In this document: positions 1 through 6,326 of the stretch, piece after piece
How the letters are laid out: each line of letters opens with the position of its first letter
Position numbering within the stretch: the first letter of the stretch is position 1
DNA from: an uncultured Bacilli bacterium
Lineage (GTDB): Bacteria > Bacillota_I > Bacilli_A > RF39 > UBA660
Length of the DNA: 6,356 nucleotides
NCBI GenBank assembly: GCA_947627835.1
Contig: CANQXM010000070.1
Coordinates: 1-6,356 of the forward strand
Direction: 5' to 3'
Position numbers and translations under genes: made by a program
Notes under the pieces: generated by a model
Seen by the model: the letters and a program-made list of their open reading frames with translations, nothing else
Database searches by the model: none
Told to the model about the DNA's origin: nothing

Positions 1-50
1 AGAAATTTGATTTTTATTTGTATCGAAATGTAGATAAATTAATACATTTA

Positions 51-59
51 TGTTAAAAT
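51..59 (+). promoter_or_regulatory. Possible extended -10 promoter for the cas operon
   Basis: The sequence TGTTAAAAT fits the extended -10 pattern TGnTATAAT, with five of six matches in the hexamer. No good -35 lies 17 nt upstream (TAGATA). If used, transcription would start near 66 and give cas9 a 5' UTR of about 120 nt that lies fully antisense to the tracrRNA. It is the best plus-strand candidate I see before cas9, but AT-rich DNA produces such matches by chance, so the call is weak. Confidence 0.35.
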
Positions 60-72
60 TTGTCTAAGAATG

Positions 73-95
73 AAAAAGGCCACACAATGTGACCT
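73..95 (-). terminator. Intrinsic terminator of the tracrRNA
   Basis: On the minus strand GGTCACA and TGTGGCC (plus-strand 94-88 and 84-78) form a 7-bp stem with one U-G pair and a UUG loop. One more A-U pair (95/77) is possible, and a run of five U follows (77-73). This is a textbook Rho-independent terminator, and the hairpin probably also serves as the 3' structural stem of the tracrRNA bound by Cas9. Confidence 0.85.
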
Positions 96-114
96 ATGGG
101 TTCAGTAAAACTTT

Positions 115-143
115 ATTTGAACTCGTAATGTAAAAATAAGGCT
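115..143 (-). repeat. tracrRNA anti-repeat
   Basis: The plus strand here resembles the CRISPR repeat at 6327-6356, so the minus-strand RNA is its complement. Pairing with the repeat: positions 115-120 pair with 6327-6332 (first pair G-U); a bulge follows of 2 nt (GA) in the repeat and 4 nt (GAGU) in the tracrRNA; 125-131 pair exactly with 6335-6341; then an A/U run with one extra U in the tracrRNA; 137-141 pair exactly with 6346-6350; two weak pairs extend this to 6352. The 2:4 bulge has the same geometry as in the SpCas9 guide duplex (GA against AAGU). Confidence 0.9.
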
Positions 144-150
144 TTTTACA
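129..150. repeat. 8-bp perfect inverted repeat inside the tracrRNA 5' region
   Basis: TGTAAAAA (129-136) and TTTTTACA (143-150) are exact reverse complements around a 6-nt loop. In the tracrRNA they would let the first seven nucleotides fold back on part of the anti-repeat. In a plus-strand cas9 leader transcript they would form a hairpin ahead of the ribosome binding site. No T-run follows on the plus strand, so it is not an obvious terminator for cas9 transcription. Confidence 0.7.
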
Positions 151-155
151 AAATT

Positions 156-184
156 ATCTTATTTCAAAAAAGGGAGGATGTCAA
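156..184 (-). promoter_or_regulatory. tracrRNA promoter, overlapping the cas9 translation start region
   Basis: On the minus strand there is an exact TTGACA -35 (184-179), a 17-nt spacer (178-162) and a TAAGAT -10 (161-156, four of six matches). A G seven bases downstream (149) is a natural start. An alternative -10, GATAAT (158-153), matches better but leaves a 20-nt spacer. The spacer contains the complement of the cas9 Shine-Dalgarno sequence, and the -35 lies between that sequence and the preferred cas9 ATG. Confidence 0.72.
171..177 (+). promoter_or_regulatory. Shine-Dalgarno sequence that decides the cas9 start
   Basis: AGGGAGG is a strong ribosome binding site. It directly touches the ATG at 178, leaving no spacing, but lies 9 nt before the ATG at 187, which is close to ideal. 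This supports 187 as the true cas9 start. Confidence 0.85.
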
Positions 185-186
185 GT

Positions 187-3100
187 ATGGAATCAAAAAT
201 TTTGTTGGGACTAGATATAGGAACGAATTCTGTCGGGTGGTGTTTAACCGATGAAAAGAATAAAATTATTAAAAGAAACGGAAAATCGCTATGGGGTGTA
301 CGGCTGTTTGAACAAATAGATGATAGTAAATCAAGCCCTGCAGCTACCCGACGTGGCTATCGTTGTGCTCGCAGAAGATTAAGAAGAAGAAAACAAAGAT
401 TAAATTTGTTACAAGATCTTTTTGCTGATGCAGTGAAAGAAGTGGATCCTACTTTCTTTCAACGATTAGATGAATCTTTTTATCTCCCGGAAGATCGAAA
501 AATTGCTTTTGATTATACCCTTTTTAATGATCGAAATTTTAAAGATTCCGATTACTATAAATTATATCCTACTATTTATCATTTAAGAAAACACCTTTTA
601 GAATCAAAGGAAAAGGAAGATATTCGTTTTATTTATTTAGCTTTGCATCATATGATTAAATATCGAGGCAATTTTTTATTTGATTTTGATGGATTTAAAC
701 CAATGGATGAAAATGAAGCAAAATCCTTATTTGAAGAACTCAATATAAAATTGGAATCATTGGAAATTAAAAAGGTTTCTTTTAGTGACGAAATATTTAA
801 AAAATTATGTGAAATTAATGGGAAACCACATCCGACAATTTCTTATTTAAAAGAGAATTTCAATGAAATTTTAAATCCGGATAAAGAAAAAGATTTAAAA
901 AATATTTTTATTCCTTTTATGGTTGGTTCACAAATCAATTTATCCAAAGAAAATATTGATGCTGGTGATACCGGTGTAAGCCTAAAAATCTGTGCAGATG
1001 ACGAAAATATTGTTGATAATTTAATGATTTTATCCGGTATGAATCCGGATAAGGAGGATTATATTAATGCTTTAATCCTTTGTACCAAAATATATCAATT
1101 CTTTTTACTTGGTCGTTTGCTTGGAAAACAGTCGTATATTTCTAATGCCATGGTGGAGAAATATAATGAGCATCATAATGATTTAAAAAAGTTACAAAAA
1201 TATGTCAAAGAAAACTTACCTGAAAAATATGATGAAATTTTTAGAGATAAGGGAGATGTAAATTATTCCCATTATATTGGCTCCTATAATTCTAATGGTG
1301 AAAAGAAACGTTTTGCTCACGTGAAACAAGAAGAATTTTATAAGTATTTAATAACAGTATTAAACTTAAATAATGGAAATGTTGTAAATGAAAATCCCAT
1401 TTTAAAAGAAATAAAAGAAAAAATAGATGCAAAAAGTTATCTTGATAGACAAAATTCGCCGAGTAATGGTGTATTTCCATATCAATTGAATCTCATGGAA
1501 ATGGAAAAAATTTTGGAAAATCAAAGTAAATATTATCCCTTTTTACTGGAAAAAGATGAAGATAATGTAACCACAAAAGAGAAAATAATTTCTTTATTAA
1601 CTTTTCATATTCCATATTATGTCGGTCCATTGGTATCACCGAAAGAAAATGATGATCGAACCAAATTTTCATGGGTAAAAAGAACGGAAGAAAAAATCTA
1701 TCCATGGAATTTTGAAAAAGTGGTTAATTTGGATGAATCAGCGGAAGCATTTATTAAACGAATGTTAAATCATTGTACTTATTTGCCTTCTTGCTATTGT
1801 TTACCGGTTAATTCTATTATTTTTTCTTATTATAATGTTTTATCATATCTCAATAAAATGAATTGCAATGGAGAAATTTTGAATCAAAAAGATAAAGAAG
1901 ATATCATTCGTGAAGTCTTTGCTAAAAATAGAAAAGTAACCAAAAAGAATCTAAAAGAATATTTTAAAACGAAATATCAAGTAGACGATTCCTTAATTAA
2001 TTTGACTTCTTCCAATGAAAAAAAATTAGAGGAATTGAATTGTTCATTGGCATCATATTATGATTTTAAATCTATTTTTGGGAAAGAATATGTATTGGAA
2101 CATATTGATGAGATTGAAAATATCATCAAAGATATTGTTATCTTTGAAGATAAAAACATTTTAGAAAAACGATTGAAAACAATTTATCAAATTGAAGATG
2201 AAACAATCATAAAAAAAATTAAAGGTCTAACATATAAAAAATATTCCAGTCTTTCAAAAGAATTATTAATGAATATTTACTCCGAAAACGAAAATAATGA
2301 ATCTTCGGATTGTGTTTTATCCATTATGGAGAAAACAAATCAAAATCTTCAAGAAATTTTGTTTAATGAAGAATATAATTTTCAAGAAGCAATTAAAAAA
2401 TATAATTTGGAGCATTCTCCATTACAAATGGATCAAAAGATTGAAGAATATGTTGATGATTTATATGTTTCTCCCAGTATGAAACGACCGATTATTCAAG
2501 CTTATCGAATCATTGAAGAATTAGAACAAATCATGAAGCGTCCCATTGACGAATATTATGTCGAATGCACAAGAACGAATCGAGCCCAAAAAGGAGGAAA
2601 GGGTAGAACGATTTCGCGTTATGAAAAAATGCAAGAAATGTATGAAAATGCTTTGCAGATGACGAAAGATAGTTATTTAGAAGAAATGAAAAAGCAGTTG
2701 AAAGAAATTAAACCGGATCAATTGCAAAGCGATAAATATTATCTTTACTTTACACAATTAGGCAGAGATATGTATACAGGTAAACCGATTTCAGTTAACG
2801 ATCTTATGACACAATATGATATTGACCACATCATTCCTCAATCTATAATTAAAGATGATTCTTTAGAAAATCGCGTTTTGGTATTGAAATCGATCAATAA
2901 TAATAAGAGTGATCAGTATCCTATTCCAAGATCTTTGTTATTTGAAGGTGCGGAGCAGTTTTATAAACATTTATTTGATTTAAAATTAATCGGCGAAAAG
3001 AAATATAATAATCTAATTCGAAAGAGTGAATTATCTCCGAATGAATTAGCGAGTTTTGTCAATCGTCAGTTGGTTTATACAAGTCAATCCGTGAAGGGAT

Positions 3101-4380
3101 TAATAAAAGCTATTCAACATTTTAAAGAAACAGATACGTTTAAACCTAAAATTATTTATTCAAAAGGAGAAAATGTTTCTGATTTCAGAAAGAAATTCGA
3201 TATTGTAAAGTCAAGAACCGCGAATAATTTTCATCATGCACATGACGCCTATTTGAATATTATTGTAGGACGCGCGATAAATTCTTATTTTGAGCCTTGG
3301 GGACAGAATGCTCATACAATTCATTGGATGCACGAACAAGGATTAAGCACAAATCCTATGAATGCTTTCTTTAATAATAAGCGCAATACAAAAAAGCCAC
3401 TGATGGATGGTGATATTGTAATATGGGATTATGATAAATCAATACAAGAAGTAAAAAATACCATTTTTCATCAGTTTGATATTATGGTTACTACAAGATC
3501 GTATATTAAGTCAAATATTCTGGAAAAAGTTACTATTTATTCTAAAGGAAAGGGCAATATTCCTGTAAAAACCAAAAATTCTGTTTTGATTGATACGGAA
3601 AAATATGGGGGACTGAAAGAATATGCTTTTGGATCCTATTGCTTGTTAGAAGATAATAAAGGAAAAACAATCATAAAAGCAATACCGACGATATATCAAG
3701 ATAGAGTGGAAGAGTATTTAGATTCAGAATACGGAGAAAATAAGTATAAAATTTTATTACCGGAATTAAAAATAAATACCATTATAAAATCCAATAAAAG
3801 AAAATTTTGTATAACGGGAAAAACTACTGGTAGTTATTATTTAAAAAATCTCAATGAACGTATCTTCCCCGAAAATCAAATTACAATAATCCATAAATTG
3901 GAGAAATTCAGTGAAATCGTAAAAAGGAAGAAAATTCAGATTAAAGGTAATGAAACCGATGAAGAAATTGCACGATATTTTACTCTTGATGATAATGGAA
4001 ATTTGGTTATTTCACCTGCCGCAAATGAAAGAACACACGCTATAGTTTTAACTAATGAAGAAATTAAATCTTTTTATGATAGTTATATTAATATGTTAGA
4101 AAAAGAAATTTTTAGTTTTTCTATTATTAATACATTAGCAAAATCATTAAAAGAAAAAAGAGAAAAATTTTTTAGTTTATCTATTTTTGGAAAATGCTAT
4201 GTTTTATTAGAATTATTAACGCTTTTAAAATGTAACGAAAGAGGAACAAGTGATTTAACATTCTTAGATTTATCGAAAAATAGTGGAACTCTAACCATGT
4301 CTTCTACACTTACAAATTGCAAAATTATTGCAGAATCAATTACAGGATATTATACAAAGGTATTAAAAGAAATTAAATAA
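187..4380 (+). CDS. cas9: CRISPR-associated endonuclease Cas9 (type II-A)
   Basis: RNA-guided DNA endonuclease: with crRNA and tracrRNA it makes a double-strand break, HNH cutting the target strand and RuvC the other. The length is 1397 aa, near the 1368 of SpCas9. RuvC-I (GLDIGTNSVGW) has Asp10; an Arg-rich bridge helix spans about 55-73; a long REC lobe follows; RuvC-II (YYVECTRTN) has Glu793; HNH (YDIDHIIPQS) has Asp880 and His881, with Asn904 in the place of SpCas9 Asn863; RuvC-III (HHAHDAYL) has His1017 and Asp1020. The C-terminal PAM-interacting part begins near the conserved KYGG (1139-1142) and ends with SITGYY (1384-1389). All catalytic residues are present, so the enzyme looks active. 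The SpCas9 PAM-reading arginines align with Ser1366 and Thr1368, so an NGG PAM should not be assumed. I prefer the ATG at 187 over 178 because of Shine-Dalgarno spacing and because it places the RuvC-I Asp at residue 10. The stop overlaps the cas1 start by one base. Confidence 0.98.
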   Translation: MESKILLGLDIGTNSVGWCLTDEKNKIIKRNGKSLWGVRLFEQIDDSKSSPAATRRGYRCARRRLRRRKQRLNLLQDLFADAVKEVDPTFFQRLDESFYLPEDRKIAFDYTLFNDRNFKDSDYYKLYPTIYHLRKHLLESKEKEDIRFIYLALHHMIKYRGNFLFDFDGFKPMDENEAKSLFEELNIKLESLEIKKVSFSDEIFKKLCEINGKPHPTISYLKENFNEILNPDKEKDLKNIFIPFMVGSQINLSKENIDAGDTGVSLKICADDENIVDNLMILSGMNPDKEDYINALILCTKIYQFFLLGRLLGKQSYISNAMVEKYNEHHNDLKKLQKYVKENLPEKYDEIFRDKGDVNYSHYIGSYNSNGEKKRFAHVKQEEFYKYLITVLNLNNGNVVNENPILKEIKEKIDAKSYLDRQNSPSNGVFPYQLNLMEMEKILENQSKYYPFLLEKDEDNVTTKEKIISLLTFHIPYYVGPLVSPKENDDRTKFSWVKRTEEKIYPWNFEKVVNLDESAEAFIKRMLNHCTYLPSCYCLPVNSIIFSYYNVLSYLNKMNCNGEILNQKDKEDIIREVFAKNRKVTKKNLKEYFKTKYQVDDSLINLTSSNEKKLEELNCSLASYYDFKSIFGKEYVLEHIDEIENIIKDIVIFEDKNILEKRLKTIYQIEDETIIKKIKGLTYKKYSSLSKELLMNIYSENENNESSDCVLSIMEKTNQNLQEILFNEEYNFQEAIKKYNLEHSPLQMDQKIEEYVDDLYVSPSMKRPIIQAYRIIEELEQIMKRPIDEYYVECTRTNRAQKGGKGRTISRYEKMQEMYENALQMTKDSYLEEMKKQLKEIKPDQLQSDKYYLYFTQLGRDMYTGKPISVNDLMTQYDIDHIIPQSIIKDDSLENRVLVLKSINNNKSDQYPIPRSLLFEGAEQFYKHLFDLKLIGEKKYNNLIRKSELSPNELASFVNRQLVYTSQSVKGLIKAIQHFKETDTFKPKIIYSKGENVSDFRKKFDIVKSRTANNFHHAHDAYLNIIVGRAINSYFEPWGQNAHTIHWMHEQGLSTNPMNAFFNNKRNTKKPLMDGDIVIWDYDKSIQEVKNTIFHQFDIMVTTRSYIKSNILEKVTIYSKGKGNIPVKTKNSVLIDTEKYGGLKEYAFGSYCLLEDNKGKTIIKAIPTIYQDRVEEYLDSEYGENKYKILLPELKINTIIKSNKRKFCITGKTTGSYYLKNLNERIFPENQITIIHKLEKFSEIVKRKKIQIKGNETDEEIARYFTLDDNGNLVISPAANERTHAIVLTNEEIKSFYDSYINMLEKEIFSFSIINTLAKSLKEKREKFFSLSIFGKCYVLLELLTLLKCNERGTSDLTFLDLSKNSGTLTMSSTLTNCKIIAESITGYYTKVLKEIK

Positions 4381-5249
4381 TGTCGTTTCGAACCATTGTA
4401 ATCAAAAATCGTTGTAAATTGGAATATTCTTTAAATTACTTAGTTTGCCGTGGCGAAGAAGAAAAAAGAATATTAATTGATGAAATAGAGTTTTTGATTA
4501 TTCAAAATACAAGTGTTTCTTTAACTTGTGCTCTTTTATCGGCTTTGATTGATAAAAAAGTGAAAGTTATTTTCTGTGATTCCTATGCTAATCCGCAATT
4601 TGAATTGACACCCTATTATAATAATTACAGTACTTATAAAAAAATTATATCTCAAGTATCGTTTGATACTTATACTAAGAAAAAATTATGGTCACGCATT
4701 ATTTATGAAAAAATATATAATCAATCCCGAGTATTGAGCTTTGTAAATAAAGAAGCAGCGGAAAAGCTAAAAAATTATCTTTTAGAAATAGAAGATGATG
4801 ATATTTCCAATCGGGAAGGTCATGCTGCAAAAGTGTATTTTAATGCACTTTTCGGAAATTCTTTTTCTCGAGGAGATATTGCAAATCCAATAAATAAATA
4901 TCTTAATTATGGCTATTCTATTCTTGTTTCTGCCATAAATCGTGAAATTAAATTATTGGGTTATTTAACTGAAATCGGAATACATCATATCGGTGAGACA
5001 AATCCATTTAATTTAACTTATGATTTTGTGGAACCTCTGCGTCCTCTTGTGGACAATTTGATCGTAAAAAATTTAGTCAATGAAAATACATATAAAAATA
5101 CTTTTATTCAGCTTTTATCAAGTAAGGTTTTTTATAGGCAAAACCAAATGTTCCTTGAAAACGCACTACATTTATATGTTCAATCTTTATTTTCAGCATT
5201 AGTTAAAAAAAATTATGAGGATGCTCAATTTATAGAATATGAGTTATAG
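4380..5249 (+). CDS. cas1: CRISPR-associated endonuclease/integrase Cas1 (type II-A)
   Basis: Metal-dependent integrase that, in a complex with Cas2, inserts new spacers at the leader end of the array. The protein is 289 aa, the usual type II-A size. By alignment with S. pyogenes Cas1 the metal-binding residues are Glu146 (NREGHAA), His203 (GIHHIGE) and Glu218 (DFVEPLRP). The N-terminal part (about 1-75) matches the beta-rich dimerisation domain and the rest is the alpha-helical catalytic domain. The ATG shares its A with the cas9 stop (TAATG), so translation is probably coupled, with only a weak purine stretch (AAAAGA) as ribosome binding site. In II-A systems Cas9, tracrRNA and Csn2 are also needed for adaptation. 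All expected residues are present and there is no sign of decay. Confidence 0.97.
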   Translation: MSFRTIVIKNRCKLEYSLNYLVCRGEEEKRILIDEIEFLIIQNTSVSLTCALLSALIDKKVKVIFCDSYANPQFELTPYYNNYSTYKKIISQVSFDTYTKKKLWSRIIYEKIYNQSRVLSFVNKEAAEKLKNYLLEIEDDDISNREGHAAKVYFNALFGNSFSRGDIANPINKYLNYGYSILVSAINREIKLLGYLTEIGIHHIGETNPFNLTYDFVEPLRPLVDNLIVKNLVNENTYKNTFIQLLSSKVFYRQNQMFLENALHLYVQSLFSALVKKNYEDAQFIEYEL

Positions 5250-5559
5250 ATTTATGCGAATGATTTTATTTTTCGATTTACCTGTTGAAAAAAGCGAACA
5301 GCAAAAAGCATATAGAAATTTTGTGAAAAACATTAAGAAAAATGGGTTTTATATGCTCCAAAAATCGGTATATGTAAAGATGGGAATTGATATGCAGGTT
5401 GTAGACTCGACGATTGCAAAAGTAAAAAAAATCTGCCCAAAAGAAGGAGATATTTCCATATTAACCATTACGGAAAAGCAATTTGCTGGTATTGAACTTA
5501 TTTTAGGAAATAAAGTTACCGATGTTATAAATGGGGATGAAAGAATTATTGAATTATGA
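5239..5559 (+). CDS. cas2: CRISPR-associated protein Cas2 (type II-A)
   Basis: Small ferredoxin-fold protein that forms the central dimer of the Cas1-Cas2 spacer integrase; its role there is structural. It is 106 aa and starts MSYRFMRMILFFDLP, very like the S. pyogenes Cas2 start MSYRYMRMILMFDMP. This homology supports the ATG at 5239 over the Met at 5254, although no good Shine-Dalgarno precedes either. Asp13 in the FFDLP strand is the conserved family aspartate. The motif LTITEKQFA in the second half also matches family members. The first 11 nt overlap the end of cas1 and the TGA stop overlaps the csn2 ATG by 4 nt, so translation is likely coupled on both sides. Confidence 0.96.
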   Translation: MSYRFMRMILFFDLPVEKSEQQKAYRNFVKNIKKNGFYMLQKSVYVKMGIDMQVVDSTIAKVKKICPKEGDISILTITEKQFAGIELILGNKVTDVINGDERIIEL

Positions 5560-6218
5560 AACTATTGAAAATTAAAAATATTCATAAAGATTTTTTTATT
5601 GAAACAGGACAAGTATACAACATCAATATTGAAAATTTATCGTATTATCATCAACTTGTTTATTCTGTTTTATATAATGATGGTTCATGTTTTAGTTATA
5701 GTGAAAATTATGAAGAAAAAGATTTATCAAAATACGCTTTAATCATTATTGATCCTTTAAATATAGATCCAAATAATAAGAAAATTTTAAATGGTCTTTA
5801 TAAAAAGATTCAATTACAATTCTTTTCAGAAGAAGACAGACGAAATTTAGAAGACATAAATTCTCAAGTACTTAATGTTTTGAACCAAATTTCACTAAAT
5901 ATGAATCTAGCAATGGATTATGATACCGATTTAGATATCGTTAAGATATTAAATCTTTATAAATTTTGCTTTCAAAATGATACAAAAAATTATTTAGAAA
6001 AATTTGTTGTATTTATCAAAGCAAATTTAGAAGTATTTCCGTATTCTTTTATAATCTCTTTTAACCTTTTATCTTTATTAACAAAAAATGAAATTGAAAT
6101 ATTAAAAAAAGAATTAGAATATTCTAACTTATCGCTTATAAATATTCAATTGATACAAAAAATAGATAAAAATATTGTTGAAACTATCACTATCGATGAT
6201 GACTTATGTGAATTTTAA
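5556..6218 (+). CDS. csn2: CRISPR adaptation protein Csn2 (short, Csn2a-like)
   Basis: Csn2 is the signature protein of subtype II-A. Family members form tetrameric rings that bind and slide on double-stranded DNA ends in a calcium-dependent way and are required for spacer acquisition. This one is 220 aa, the same length as S. pyogenes Csn2, so it belongs with the short forms, not the roughly 350-aa long forms. By-eye similarity is low but spread over the whole length: 'ALIIIDPLNIDPNNKKIL' matches 'IMLVTDILGFDVNSSTIL', 'MDYDTDLDIVKILNLYKF' matches the central 'LEYDEITILELIKSL', and 'LTKNEIEILKKELEYSNLSL' matches '[20 protein letters not shown]'. The acidic C-terminus (DDDLCEF) is also in keeping. 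The ATG overlaps the cas2 stop in ATGA, and it is the last gene before the array. Identity rests on context as well as sequence. Confidence 0.93.
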   Translation: MKLLKIKNIHKDFFIETGQVYNINIENLSYYHQLVYSVLYNDGSCFSYSENYEEKDLSKYALIIIDPLNIDPNNKKILNGLYKKIQLQFFSEEDRRNLEDINSQVLNVLNQISLNMNLAMDYDTDLDIVKILNLYKFCFQNDTKNYLEKFVVFIKANLEVFPYSFIISFNLLSLLTKNEIEILKKELEYSNLSLINIQLIQKIDKNIVETITIDDDLCEF

Positions 6219-6231
6219 TGCTATACTTTTA

Positions 6232-6246
6232 TTACCTTATTGGTAA
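6232..6246. repeat. Small inverted repeat after csn2
   Basis: TTACC (6232-6236) and GGTAA (6242-6246) flank a 5-nt loop, making a 5-bp hairpin 14 nt after the csn2 stop. No T-run follows closely, so it would be a poor terminator at most. It could be chance. Confidence 0.35.
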
Positions 6247-6319
6247 AGGCAGGTATGTCTAAATTATTTTTGGGCCAGAGATTTACACTTTAGGTTAAAA
6301 ATAGAACTTAAAGTTTGAA

Positions 6320-6326
6320 ATTTGAG
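6320..6326 (+). promoter_or_regulatory. Leader-anchoring sequence ATTTGAG
   Basis: ATTTGAG immediately precedes the first repeat. The same heptamer at the same place is the known leader-anchoring site in streptococcal type II-A loci, where Cas1-Cas2 recognise it to direct integration to the first leader-repeat junction. Its presence fixes the repeat start at 6327 and the array orientation. Confidence 0.88.

Larger units (their letters stand above)
73..149 (-). ncRNA. tracrRNA of the type II-A system
   Basis: Trans-activating CRISPR RNA, which pairs with the crRNA repeat, directs RNase III processing and anchors the guide in Cas9. The minus strand carries, in order: a promoter (156-184), a likely G start at 149, an anti-repeat (143-115), a short single-stranded or weakly paired stretch (114-96) where the nexus should be, and a terminator hairpin with a U-run (95-73). 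The predicted RNA is about 77 nt. Its place just upstream of cas9 on the opposite strand is the same as in Streptococcus pyogenes. The tail after the anti-repeat is only about 42 nt, with one strong hairpin. The 5' end is inferred from the promoter and the 3' end from the terminator; longer forms starting further upstream cannot be excluded. Confidence 0.87.
6219..6326 (+). promoter_or_regulatory. CRISPR leader
   Basis: An AT-rich, non-coding stretch of 108 bp between the csn2 stop and the first repeat. Its last bases are the II-A anchoring heptamer, which is where new spacers would be inserted. It contains a small inverted repeat (6232-6246) but no convincing terminator. I found no complete promoter: TTTACA (6282-6287) is a fair -35, but nothing resembling a -10 sits at the right distance. 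The array may use a non-consensus promoter here or be read through from the cas operon. Confidence 0.85.

Noticed and set aside
2..10. GAAATTTGA shared with the leader end (6317-6325), as a possible second anchor or duplicated leader
   Set aside because: Only nine AT-rich bases match and no repeat follows at the left end, so chance is sufficient.
115..143. A degenerate CRISPR repeat or remnant array before cas9
   Set aside because: There is a single copy with no spacer pattern, and its differences from the repeat produce the functional bulge, with a promoter and terminator on the minus strand; it is the tracrRNA anti-repeat.
150..186. A tracr-L style natural single guide with a 5' guide segment
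   Set aside because: The promoter found starts the RNA about 6 nt before the anti-repeat, leaving no room for a guide; a longer form would have to start inside cas9, where I looked for no decisive signal.
1292..1705. Two minus-strand open frames (1292-1480 and 1493-1705) inside cas9
   Set aside because: They lie wholly within the well-supported cas9 frame, have odd Phe/His-rich compositions typical of antisense AT-rich DNA, and match no family I recognise.
2297..2482. 61-aa plus-strand open frame in another frame of cas9
   Set aside because: It lies inside cas9, encodes low-complexity Lys/Ile/Met-rich sequence and has no ribosome binding site of note; a shadow frame.
187..6218. A novel or extra accessory gene in the operon
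   Set aside because: All four frames are fully explained as cas9, cas1, cas2 and csn2 with overlapping junctions, leaving no unexplained coding space.
6282..6310. TTTACA as the -35 of an array promoter
   Set aside because: The hexamer 17 nt downstream is AACTTA, which barely resembles a -10, and neighbouring spacings are no better.
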